Assembly: GCA_963716925.1 (NCBI GenBank)
Contig: CAVQUX010000033.1
Location: 434,001 to 498,000, forward strand
DNA: 64,000 bases
Direction of reading: 5' to 3'
From: DAISKN01 sp963716925
Lineage (GTDB): Bacteria; Acidobacteriota; Vicinamibacteria; Marinacidobacterales; SMYC01
The notes beneath the pieces are model-generated. The model was not told the origin of the DNA and did no database searches. It saw only the letters and a list, made by a program, of their open reading frames with translations. A program made the position numbers and the translations under genes. This document shows positions 27,955 through 36,213 of this stretch, in pieces (the first letter of the stretch is position 1; each line of letters begins with the position of its first letter).

Positions 27955-29105
27955 GCACGCGCACGGACTTCGAGTACCTCACCCCTACCACCTACGGACT
28001 CCCGGAGGACGGCTTCACCTTCGAGGAGATGGGTTGGCGCGAAGAATCCGGGGATGACGTTCCGGACATCGAGCGGTCCGAGCCCCCTGAAGAAACCTCG
28101 CGCAGCGACATCGGCTATTTCCTGGATCTCGCGAGCCGCTATCCTCTGCTGGGTGCGGAGGAGGAGCGGACGCTCGGCCTCCGCCTGTGGACGGAGCGGG
28201 CTCGCATCCTTCGAATACTGCGAGGCTCTTCCCTCGAGCCGCGCCTCGGTCCGTTCCCCGCGAGCCCTTCGACTCGGCGGAGGCTCGCCCGCGTCGAGAG
28301 GATCGCGAGACAACTCGCGGAGAAGAAGGCCTCGAAGAAAAACGCCGCCCGCAAGCGTCTCCTCCGGTCGCTCGCGGAGCTCGACGGGGCGCGCACCCGC
28401 CTCGTGGAGCACAACCTCCGGCTCGTCATCTGGGTGGCGAAGCGGTTCCGGGGGCGCGGGTTCGACTTCATCGATCTGATCCAGGAGGGGAGTCTGGGGC
28501 TGATGCGCGCCGTCGACCGGTTCGACCCCCGGGTGGGAGCGCGCTTTTCCACCTTCGCCACGCACTGGATCCAGCAAGGCATCCGCCGCGCCCTCGCCGA
28601 GAAGGCGAGGTGCATCCGGATTCCCGTGAACCGCATCCCCGAAGTGCGGCAGATCCTCTTCGCCCGCTCGCGGCTCGCGGCGGGCCTGGGTCGCGCGGCG
28701 CTCCCCGAAGAGATCGCGAACGGATGCGGCCTCTCTCGTGCCAAGGTCGAAGAGCTCCTTCCGGCGATCGCGTCGATCCAGTCGATCGATGCCCCGATTC
28801 CGGCCACGGAGAGGCTTCTATCCGACACCCTCGCCGACCGGGGACGGCCCTCCCCGCTCGAGAATGCGATCGACGAGGAGACCCGAAGCGCGGTGAAAGC
28901 GGTTCTGCACGAGCTTCCGCAGCGGCAGAGAATCATCCTCGCGATGCGCCATGGGATCGATTACCCTCGGGAGTGCACTCTCGACGAGATCGGAGACGCG
29001 CTCGGGCTCTCGCGGGAGAGGATCCGCCAGGTCGAGAAGGTCGCGGCGGCAGCCGTCCGCGACTGGATCCAGAAGAACCGAAGCGAGCTCGCGAAGCCCG
29101 TCTGA
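27951..29105 (+). CDS. Sigma-70 family RNA polymerase sigma factor (group 2-like)
   Basis: A 384-residue protein from GTG 27951. Region 1.2-like sequence (IGYFLDLASRYPLLGAEEE) is followed by region 2 (VEHNLRLVIWVAKRFRGRG, FDFIDLIQEGSLGLMRAVDR, FSTFATHWIQQGIRRAL), region 3 and region 4 (LDEIGDALGLSRERIRQVEK). The long acidic region 1.1 of housekeeping factors is absent, so this is more likely an alternative group 2 factor than the vegetative one. It sits between an Rrf2 regulator (4-base overlap) and a CPBP protease gene (one base apart). No anti-sigma gene is recognised. Target promoters cannot be read from the sequence. Confidence 0.9.
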   Translation: MSTRTDFEYLTPTTYGLPEDGFTFEEMGWREESGDDVPDIERSEPPEETSRSDIGYFLDLASRYPLLGAEEERTLGLRLWTERARILRILRGSSLEPRLGPFPASPSTRRRLARVERIARQLAEKKASKKNAARKRLLRSLAELDGARTRLVEHNLRLVIWVAKRFRGRGFDFIDLIQEGSLGLMRAVDRFDPRVGARFSTFATHWIQQGIRRALAEKARCIRIPVNRIPEVRQILFARSRLAAGLGRAALPEEIANGCGLSRAKVEELLPAIASIQSIDAPIPATERLLSDTLADRGRPSPLENAIDEETRSAVKAVLHELPQRQRIILAMRHGIDYPRECTLDEIGDALGLSRERIRQVEKVAAAAVRDWIQKNRSELAKPV

Positions 29106-29106
29106 C

Positions 29107-30060
29107 GTGAGCGGAGCGTCGCTCCGACTCTCCGCGGTCCTGCTCGCGCTTTCGGTCTCGGCCGCGGCGGGCCTCGGCCTCCACGGAGTTTCTCCCGGTC
29201 CAGCGCTCTTCGCCGCGCTCGGCGCGCTTTTCCTGCTGCTCGTCCCCTACTTTTTCTTCGGGCTTCGTCCGCCGACGGGAGAACCTTCTCCGCCGAGCCT
29301 CCTCTGGGCTCCGGCGCTTCTCGTTCCCTATGGTGTCTACGTCGCGGGAACCGGGGCGTTCGACGACGACGCGCTCTTGCGCCTGGTCCTCTACGTGGGA
29401 CTTCCGTCGATCTTTGCGTACCTCGGCCGCGGTCGAAAGGGGCCCGGCCTCTTCGACCTCCTCGCCGTCCTGGTCATCTGGCTCCCTTTCGACCTGCGGC
29501 TCCTCGAAGACATCTGGGTCTGGCCCGAGGGGCAGGGCGCCTACGGTCTCCAGACGGTGATGGCCGTCGACCTCGCGGTGCTCCTGTTCGTCGTCGTTCG
29601 CGGTATCGAGGGAATCGGCTACCGGTTCCAGCTCTCGCGCGACGGGGCGCGTGCCGCCCTCGTGAACTTCGTTCTCTTCTCCGCCGCCGCGATCCCTCTC
29701 GGTCTAGGAATCGAGTTCATTCGATACGACCCCGACCCGTTCGACGCCGTCGGGCTCATCGGCTCTTTCCTCGCGATCCTCCTCTTCATCGGGATCCCCG
29801 AAGAGCTCCTTTTCCGCGGCCTGATCCAGAACTTCCTCGATCAGTGGCTGGGCAGGGGATGGACTTCGCTCCTTCTCGCTTCCCTCGTCTTCGGAGCGGC
29901 GCACCTCGACAACGATCGACCTCCCAACTTCGCATATGCTCTCATGGCCGCGATCGCAGGGTTCTTCTACGGCCGGACGTTCCGGCGCACGGGGGGCCTG
30001 ATGGCGCCGGCCCTGGTGCACGCCCTCGTCGACACGGTGTGGCGCGCGGTCTTTCGTTAG
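29107..30060 (+). CDS. CPBP-family intramembrane metalloprotease (CAAX/Abi type)
   Basis: The protein has ~317 residues from GTG 29107, one base after the sigma-factor stop. About eight membrane helices carry the family motifs: EELLFR (IPEELLFRGLIQNF), FGAAH and the late HALVD. These residues form the glutamate/histidine active site of CPBP proteases. Family roles include CAAX processing, bacteriocin immunity and regulated cleavage of membrane proteins. Placement behind a sigma factor raises the idea of cleaving a membrane-held regulator, but no such regulator is visible. It ends 4 bases inside the convergent ABC ATPase gene. Confidence 0.8.
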   Translation: MSGASLRLSAVLLALSVSAAAGLGLHGVSPGPALFAALGALFLLLVPYFFFGLRPPTGEPSPPSLLWAPALLVPYGVYVAGTGAFDDDALLRLVLYVGLPSIFAYLGRGRKGPGLFDLLAVLVIWLPFDLRLLEDIWVWPEGQGAYGLQTVMAVDLAVLLFVVVRGIEGIGYRFQLSRDGARAALVNFVLFSAAAIPLGLGIEFIRYDPDPFDAVGLIGSFLAILLFIGIPEELLFRGLIQNFLDQWLGRGWTSLLLASLVFGAAHLDNDRPPNFAYALMAAIAGFFYGRTFRRTGGLMAPALVHALVDTVWRAVFR

Positions 30061-31010
30061 TCCCGGAGCGCTTTGCCCGTCAGCCGCAGGAAGACGTCGC
30101 CCAGGTTGGGCCGGTGGAGCAGGAGCTCTTCGACCGAGTTTCCCTCGGCTGCGGCGAGGGCGAGGATCTCGGGAAGGAGCCGCTCGGCGCCGGCGCTCTG
30201 AAGGTGAAACCGGCCCGGGTCTTCCGCGATCGCCTCGCGCTCGGCGAGCTTCGCCGCGAGCTCGGCTCGCGGCGGACGGGAGAGCACGATGGTGACCGTC
30301 GGCTCTTCCCCCGCGAGGGCGCGCAGCTCGGCGACCGTGCCTTCCGCGACCATCCGTCCCTCGTCGAGAATCGCGATGCGGCCGCAGAGCCGCTCCGCTT
30401 CCTCGAGGTAATGCGTGGTCAGGAGAAGCGCGAGGCCGTCCTTGGCCAGCGCGTTCAGGGCCTCATAGATCCGCTCCCGGGATTGCGGGTCGACGCCGGC
30501 CGTCGGCTCGTCGAGAAGCAGGAGCGCCGGCTCGTGCACCAGAGCGCAGACCAGGTTCAAGCGGCGCTTCATCCCGCCCGAGAACTCGCCGACCGGCCCG
30601 GCCCCGCGCGCGGAGAGGCCCGCGAGATCGAGAAGAGTCCCAACCCGGGTGTCGAGACGCGCGCGCGAAATCCCGTAGAGATTCCCGAAGAAGCGAAGAT
30701 TCTCCTCCGCGGTGAGAGCGGGGTAGAGCGCGACCGTCTGCGGAACCAGACCGAGGTTTCGCAGGACCGAGCGGCCCGAGGCGACGGCGTCGGCGCCGAG
30801 AATTCGGACCGACCCCCCCGTCGGCCGAAGGACCCCGGCGATCATCCCGATGGTCGTGGTCTTCCCCGCACCGTTCGGACCGAGGAGCCCGAAGATCTCG
30901 CCCCTGGCGAGCTCGAAGCTCAGAGAGCGCACCGCCTCGCGGTCCCGAAATCGCTTCGAGAGCTCGTTGACCTCGAGGACCGGCGGAAACTCGGCGCCCA
31001 CGCCGTTCAT
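30057..31010 (-). CDS. ABC transporter ATPase, DrrA/CcmA-like
   Basis: A 317-residue ATPase with Walker A GPNGAGKTTT (~45), a Q-loop, signature EFSGGMKRRLN, Walker B ALLLLDEPTAGVDP and the switch histidine in LLTTHYLEEAE. A ~90-residue C-terminal extension (DUF4162-like) ends in NLGDVFLRLTGKALRD, typical of ATPases that pair with ABC-2 permeases. No permease is adjacent. The orphan ABC-2 permease 2.7 kb away at 26165 is the obvious candidate partner. A palindromic repeat lies directly upstream of its start. Confidence 0.9.
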   Translation of the reverse strand: MNGVGAEFPPVLEVNELSKRFRDREAVRSLSFELARGEIFGLLGPNGAGKTTTIGMIAGVLRPTGGSVRILGADAVASGRSVLRNLGLVPQTVALYPALTAEENLRFFGNLYGISRARLDTRVGTLLDLAGLSARGAGPVGEFSGGMKRRLNLVCALVHEPALLLLDEPTAGVDPQSRERIYEALNALAKDGLALLLTTHYLEEAERLCGRIAILDEGRMVAEGTVAELRALAGEEPTVTIVLSRPPRAELAAKLAEREAIAEDPGRFHLQSAGAERLLPEILALAAAEGNSVEELLLHRPNLGDVFLRLTGKALRD

Positions 31011-31020
31011 GGCACCGAGG

Positions 31021-31118
31021 GAAGAAAGAATTCAACGCAAAGGCGCAAGGACCCAAAGACGCAAAGGAATTCCCATTTCTTCTTTGCGCCTTCGCGCCTT
31101 TGCGCCTTTGCGTTGAAG
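31021..31118. repeat. GCAAAG-rich palindromic repeat, copy 2
   Basis: The outer arms are a perfect 18-bp inverted repeat (TTCAACGCAAAGGCGCAA and its complement), and the inner parts match imperfectly (GACGCAAAGGAA/TTCTTTGCGCC). It sits between the end of the transketolase gene and the start of the ABC ATPase gene. It is the best-preserved copy of the three. Confidence 0.85.
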
Positions 31119-31148
31119 TCCCCCGATTCCATGCGCGGAGTTCGGGCA

Positions 31149-33182
31149 CTACGGCGAGAGCAGGCTTTTGACGGCGGAGACCACCGCCTCCGGGGTGAGG
31201 CCGAGCTTTTCGTAGATCACCTCTCCCGGGGCCGAGGCTCCGAAGCGATCGACCCCGATCGCCTTTCCCGCGCTGCCGATATAGCGGCTCCAGGCGAACG
31301 TCACCCCCGCCTCGATCGAGACCCGGGCCGAGATCGACGCGGGCAGCACCGATTCCCTGTAGGAGGCATCCTGCGCTTCGAAGAGATCCCAGCACGGCAT
31401 CGACACCACCCGGCACCGGATCTCCTGCTGCGAAAGGCTCGCCTGCGCCTGGAGCGCGATCTCGACCTCGGAGCCGGTCGCAATCACGAGGGCCTGAGGG
31501 GGCCCGTCCGACGGGTCCGAGAGAACGTAAGCGCCGCGCCTCAGGCCCGAGGCATCTCCTCTCTTCGTTCCGGCGGTTCCGGGCGCCCGGTCGATAGTGG
31601 CCAGCTTCTGACGGGTGAGGACGAGGGCGGTAGGGCCGTCGGTTCTCTCCATCGCCGCGCGCCAGGCTTCGACCGTCTCGTTCGCGTCCCCAGGACGAAT
31701 CACCCGCAGGTTGGGAACGGCCCGAAGCGCCATCAGGTGCTCGACGGGCTGGTGAGTCGGACCATCCTCTCCCACTCCGATGGAGTCGTGCGTCCAGACG
31801 TAGATCGCGGGCAGGTGGCTCAGCGCCGCGAGCCGCACCGGAGGCCGCATGTAGTCCGAAAAGCAGAAGAACGTCGAGCAGTAGCCCCGCACCGCCCCGT
31901 GGTAGGCCATGCCGTTTACGATTCCTCCCATCACGTGCTCTCGAACCCCGAAATGCAGGTTCCGGCCGGAGCCCGTTCGTCCGTCGAACGAGCCCATTCC
32001 ATCGAGCGCCGTCCTGGTCGACGAAGAGAGGTCCGCGTCGCCCCCGATGAGCTCGGGCACCGCGGCGGCGATGGCGTTCAGGATTTTTCCCGACGCCTCG
32101 CGCGTGGCGAGCTTCTCACCCGCCTTGAATCGAGGAAGCCCCGCGTCCCAATCCGGAGGAAGCTCGCCGTGGAAGCGGCGCTTCCACTCGGCGGCGAGGT
32201 CCGGGCTGCGCCTCTCGAGCTCGGCGAATCGGTCGTTCCACTCGCCTTCGAGTCCCTCCCCCTTCGCGACCGCCTTCCGGAACCGGCCGAGCGCTTCTTC
32301 GGGCACGTGGAACTGCGCGTCGGGATCCCAGCCGAGGGCTTTCTTGGTGAGCGCCACCTCCTCGGCCCCGAGAGGAGAGCCGTGGGCCGAGGCCGTTCCC
32401 TGCTTGTTCGGAGAGCCGTAGCCAATCGTAGTGTGGACGATGATCAGCGAAGGCCTGGAGGTTTCCGCCCGCGCGGCGGCGATCGCGCTCTCGATTCCGG
32501 CGAGGTCGTGGTCCCCGTCCTTGACCCGGAGAACCTGCCAGCCGTACGCCTGGTAGCGCTTCTCCACGTCCTCGGTGGTAAAGGTGAGCGAAGCCGGACC
32601 GTCGAGGGTGACCTCGTTCGAGTCGTACAGGTAGACGAGCTTTCCCAGTCGGACGTGACCCGCGAGGGAGGCCGCTTCCGCCGAGATCCCCTCCATGAGG
32701 TCTCCGTCGGAGACGAGCGCGTAGGTCCAGTGGTCCGCGATCGTAAGCCCGTCGCGGTTGAAGCGGTGGGCGAGCGCCCGCTCCGCGATCGCCATTCCCA
32801 CGGCGTTCGACGCCCCCTGACCGAGCGGACCGGTCGTCGCCTCGACGCCCGGGGTGTCGCGGAACTCCGGATGGCCGGGTGTGCGGCTCCCCCACTGCCG
32901 AAAGGCCTTCAGATCATCCATCGTGAGGTCGTACCCGGTGAGATGGAGAAGCGAGTAGAGGAGCATGGAGCCATGTCCGGCCGACAGCACGAAACGGTCT
33001 CGATCCGGCCAGCCCGGGTTCCGCGGGTTGTGCCGCAGGTAGTTCTGCCAGAGAACGTAAGCCATGGGCGCCGCGCCGAGCGGAAGACCCGGGTGCCCGG
33101 AGTTCGCTCTCTGCACGGCGTCGATGGAAAGAGTTCGTATGGTATTGATGCAAAGCTCGTCGAGCGTCGGGGAGGTCTTCAT
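31149..33182 (-). CDS. tkt: Transketolase
   Basis: A 677-residue thiamine-diphosphate enzyme of normal length. N-terminal landmarks are DAVQRANSGHPGLPLGAAP, FVLSAGHGSMLLYSLLHL and the ThDP motif GDGDLMEGIS-type (VSDGDLMEGISAEA). The pyrimidine domain has STFFCFSDYMRP and the HDSIGVGEDGPTHQPVEHL block. Transketolase moves two-carbon units in the pentose-phosphate pathway. ATG 33182 (MKTSPTLDELCINTIRTLS) is the family start. The frame runs 32 codons further upstream, but those codons are not family-like. It is divergent from a Crp/Fnr-type regulator. Confidence 0.95.
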   Translation of the reverse strand: MKTSPTLDELCINTIRTLSIDAVQRANSGHPGLPLGAAPMAYVLWQNYLRHNPRNPGWPDRDRFVLSAGHGSMLLYSLLHLTGYDLTMDDLKAFRQWGSRTPGHPEFRDTPGVEATTGPLGQGASNAVGMAIAERALAHRFNRDGLTIADHWTYALVSDGDLMEGISAEAASLAGHVRLGKLVYLYDSNEVTLDGPASLTFTTEDVEKRYQAYGWQVLRVKDGDHDLAGIESAIAAARAETSRPSLIIVHTTIGYGSPNKQGTASAHGSPLGAEEVALTKKALGWDPDAQFHVPEEALGRFRKAVAKGEGLEGEWNDRFAELERRSPDLAAEWKRRFHGELPPDWDAGLPRFKAGEKLATREASGKILNAIAAAVPELIGGDADLSSSTRTALDGMGSFDGRTGSGRNLHFGVREHVMGGIVNGMAYHGAVRGYCSTFFCFSDYMRPPVRLAALSHLPAIYVWTHDSIGVGEDGPTHQPVEHLMALRAVPNLRVIRPGDANETVEAWRAAMERTDGPTALVLTRQKLATIDRAPGTAGTKRGDASGLRRGAYVLSDPSDGPPQALVIATGSEVEIALQAQASLSQQEIRCRVVSMPCWDLFEAQDASYRESVLPASISARVSIEAGVTFAWSRYIGSAGKAIGVDRFGASAPGEVIYEKLGLTPEAVVSAVKSLLSP

Positions 33183-33197
33183 CGTGTTCTCGCGGTC

Positions 33198-34001
33198 ATG
33201 ACCTTTCGGAGAGCCCGGAGAATAACAACAGGGACTCCCGATACACAACATGCACTGTCGTATCGTGAACTGTCTCACAGCAAGAAGGGCCGCAGGGCCG
33301 GTAACGTTCGGCGAACGCCGGGAGGCGACGCCATCGAGTCCGCCAGGGGAGCGCCGAGACCGACCACCAGCGTCAGCGATCTGCTTGCCGGGCTCCCGGA
33401 GGAGGAGATCGAAGCGCTCGACGGGTCGAGCGCGGTGGAGCGCCTATCGAGAGCCGGGGTTCTTTTCCGGGAGGACCAGACTCTCTCCCACCTCTACGTC
33501 GTATGGAGCGGAAGCATCAAGCTCGTCCGCAGCTCCGACGAGGGACGGGAGTTCATCGTCGATCTCGCCGGTCCCGGTGCCGCTTTCGGCGCGCTTTTGG
33601 AGCCCTCCGTCGCCGCGCTCACCGCCCGCGCTCTCGAGGAAACCGCGTTTCTCGCGGTTCCGGTGACGGCCGTCCGGCGAGCGCTCGAGCGAAACCCGGC
33701 GCTCGCGCTTCGCGCCGTCCGCGATTCCGAGCGCAGACTGCGGGCGGCGGAGATTCGGGCGGCGCGCTTCGCCTTCGATAGCGTTCCGCGAAGGCTCGCC
33801 GCGCTTCTGCTGGAGGCGACCGATCGGCGCTCGGGTCTCCTGCGTTTCCCGCTCAACCAGTCGGAGCTCGCGAGCATCATCGGGAGCAGCCGCGAGACCG
33901 TTTGCTCGATCCTGAACCGGTTTCGCCGGGCCGGGATCGTGGAAACGCCGCGCGGGCAGGTCCAGGTGATCGACCGGCGGAAACTCGAGTCGGCGTGGTA
34001 G
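33198..34001 (+). CDS. Crp/Fnr-family transcriptional regulator, start uncertain
   Basis: The recognisable protein is a cyclic-nucleotide-binding-like barrel (SDLLAGLPEEEIEALD, LSHLYVVWSGSIKLVRSSDE) followed by a winged helix with the recognition segment SELASIIGSSRETVCSILNR. No N-terminal cluster cysteines are visible, so it is not a classical Fnr. The only in-frame ATG near it is 33198, but that would leave 16 bases to the divergent transketolase start and an unlikely basic N-terminus. A GGGAGG site at 33320-33325 is followed seven bases later by ATC 33333, in frame, which fits the domain start better. The signal is unknown. Confidence 0.75.
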   Translation: MTFRRARRITTGTPDTQHALSYRELSHSKKGRRAGNVRRTPGGDAIESARGAPRPTTSVSDLLAGLPEEEIEALDGSSAVERLSRAGVLFREDQTLSHLYVVWSGSIKLVRSSDEGREFIVDLAGPGAAFGALLEPSVAALTARALEETAFLAVPVTAVRRALERNPALALRAVRDSERRLRAAEIRAARFAFDSVPRRLAALLLEATDRRSGLLRFPLNQSELASIIGSSRETVCSILNRFRRAGIVETPRGQVQVIDRRKLESAW

Positions 34002-34101
34002 GCACGTTCCGGATCCCCGTCACGTAGGCCTTTCCCCACGGCAGCTGGTGGCCTAAAGTCCCCCGGCCGTCCTGCCGATACTTCCGTCGGAGATCCCCCT
34101 T

Positions 34102-36213
34102 TTGACCTTGAATCGACAATCCCCATCCGAGCGAATCCTCTACGTCGACGACGAGCGCGAAGCCCGGGAAGCGTTCGCTTGCGCTGCCCACGAGCTCGGC
34201 TTCCGGGTGGATACCGCCGACGGCGGCGGCGAAGCCCTGACCAAAGCGAGTCAGAATCGCTACGCGGTCATCGCCACCGATCTGCGGATGCCTACGCTCA
34301 ACGGCCTTTCCCTCATTCAGCTTCTTCGCCCCAAGTGGCCCGAGGCGAGCTACCTCATCGTGACCGGCGCGAGTCATCTGGACCTTCCCCGGCCGAACGG
34401 CGAGCCGCTGGTAGACGAGATCGTCTCGAAACCCTGGAAGATCGAAGAGCTCTCGGGCATTCTCAACCGCGCGATCGACCGCTACCGCGGACGCGCGAGC
34501 GCGGTTTCCGTTGCCTCGAGCGACGAGGGCCTGCCGCTCTTGTTTCTCGCGGCGGACGAGGCCGCGGCGGACCGGTTCCGGAGCTCGATCGAGGAGGCGC
34601 TCCCCGCGGTGGAAGTCCGGAGCGCCTCGACTCTCGACGAGGCTCTCGAGCTCACGTCGCGCGCGTCCTTCCGGGCGGCGGTGGTGGACCTCGATTGCAT
34701 GCCCGGCGGAGGGCTCGCCTCCCTCCTCAGGCTCCGACGGGCCCACGAAGAGCTCCCCGTCGTAGCCCTCGGAGCTCTCGACGACGAGGAGCTCCGGCTG
34801 CGGGCGATGGCGGCGGGCGCGCAGGACTATCATTGCAAGTCCGCGCTGACGGGCTACGTCCTGCGGCAGTCCCTTCGCTACGCGGTCGAGCGCAAGAGGA
34901 CCGAGGAAAAGCTCGCCTACCTCGCCCATCGGGATCCGCTGAGCGGTCTCTTCAATCGGCGGCTCTTTCGAGAACGGTTGGAGCTCGCGGTCCGGGACGC
35001 CGCGGGAAGCGGCTCGCGCCTGGCGGTGCTGCTTCTCGACGTCGACCGCTTCAAAACCGTGAACGATTCTCTCGGTCATGGAATCGGCGACCGCCTGCTG
35101 GAAGTGGTAGCGGCGAGAATCCGCGGCAACGTCAAGGAGGGCGACGTCGTGGCCCGGCTCGGAGGAGACGAGTTCGCGGTACTCCTTCCGAACGTCGCGG
35201 GTGAGCAGGAAGCGCTCGAGGCGGCTCAGCGTCTCCTGGAAGCGCTGGTTCCGCCGGCGAGACTCGGAGACTACGAGATCGTGGTGACGGCCTCGATCGG
35301 GATCTGCCTCTATCCCGACCACGGGGAGACGGCGGAGGAGATCCTCAGGCGAGCCGACAAAGCGATGTCCCGCGCGAAGCTCAACGGACGCGACGCCTGC
35401 GAGCTCTTCAGCGCCGAGAACGAGGAGTCCCGCTCCGGGGTTCTGGAGCGCCTTCGGTTCGAGAGCGGAATTCGAAACGCCCTCGATCGGAACGAGTACG
35501 TGGTCTTCTACCAACCACAGATGACCATGGACCGCCGGCACCTGGTGGCCGTCGAGGCCCTGGTTCGCTGGAACCACCCCAAGCTCGGTCTTGTGCCCCC
35601 CGCGAAGTTCATGCCGTTTCTCGAGACCACCGGCCTCATCAAGGCGGTCGGCGCCTGGGTTCTCGAGAGCGCCGCCGCCGAGGTCCGGAGCTGGCAGCGG
35701 AAAGGCTTTCCCGACTTGAGGCTCACGGTGAACCTCTCGGCGCGCCAGTTCGAGGGCTCCGATCTGGTCGACGGCATCGCGAAGGCTCTTTCGGCGACGG
35801 GCTTTCCCCCGTCTCATCTCGAGCTCGAGATCACCGAGAGTCTCCTGATGCGGGACATCGACCGCACCCGCGCCATCCTCGAGGAACTCAAGTACTCCGG
35901 GATTCGCATCGCCATCGACGATTTCGGGACCGGCTACTCCTCGCTCGCGTACCTCACGAAGTTCCCGCTCGACTGCCTGAAGATCGACCGCTCGTTCGTC
36001 CGAGATATCGAAACGGACGCCGATGACCGCGCGGTCGCCGAGGCGATCATCGGGCTCGGCCACAACCTTCGACTCGACGTGGTGGCCGAGGGCGTCGAGA
36101 CCGAGCCGCAGCTTTCCTTCCTCCAGGGCTGCGACGGGTTTCAAGGTTACCTCATCGCGCGCCCCCAGCCGGCTCACGCCACGCTGGAGCTCCTCGAGCG
36201 CTTTCGCGCTTGA
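34102..36213 (+). CDS. Response regulator with GGDEF and EAL domains
   Basis: This 703-residue protein has four parts: a receiver (10-125) with phospho-acceptor Asp60 and Lys110, a second degenerate receiver-like domain (145-260), a GGDEF domain (~270-430) and an EAL domain (~450-700). GGDEF is intact at 354-358, but the I-site arginine is replaced by lysine (KEGD at 345-348), so product inhibition may be lost. EAL is intact (485-487), with NLSARQF, DDFGTGYSS and EGVET all present, so phosphodiesterase activity is expected. Which activity wins cannot be read from sequence. TTG 34102 is the start used, with a GGAG about nine bases upstream. Confidence 0.9.
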   Translation: MTLNRQSPSERILYVDDEREAREAFACAAHELGFRVDTADGGGEALTKASQNRYAVIATDLRMPTLNGLSLIQLLRPKWPEASYLIVTGASHLDLPRPNGEPLVDEIVSKPWKIEELSGILNRAIDRYRGRASAVSVASSDEGLPLLFLAADEAAADRFRSSIEEALPAVEVRSASTLDEALELTSRASFRAAVVDLDCMPGGGLASLLRLRRAHEELPVVALGALDDEELRLRAMAAGAQDYHCKSALTGYVLRQSLRYAVERKRTEEKLAYLAHRDPLSGLFNRRLFRERLELAVRDAAGSGSRLAVLLLDVDRFKTVNDSLGHGIGDRLLEVVAARIRGNVKEGDVVARLGGDEFAVLLPNVAGEQEALEAAQRLLEALVPPARLGDYEIVVTASIGICLYPDHGETAEEILRRADKAMSRAKLNGRDACELFSAENEESRSGVLERLRFESGIRNALDRNEYVVFYQPQMTMDRRHLVAVEALVRWNHPKLGLVPPAKFMPFLETTGLIKAVGAWVLESAAAEVRSWQRKGFPDLRLTVNLSARQFEGSDLVDGIAKALSATGFPPSHLELEITESLLMRDIDRTRAILEELKYSGIRIAIDDFGTGYSSLAYLTKFPLDCLKIDRSFVRDIETDADDRAVAEAIIGLGHNLRLDVVAEGVETEPQLSFLQGCDGFQGYLIARPQPAHATLELLERFRA

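Noticed and set aside
29844..34001. A 1385-codon open frame on the plus strand
   Set aside because: It runs antisense through the ABC ATPase and transketolase genes. Only its last ~220 codons, the Crp/Fnr regulator, look like protein; the rest is an Arg-rich shadow caused by high GC at third positions.
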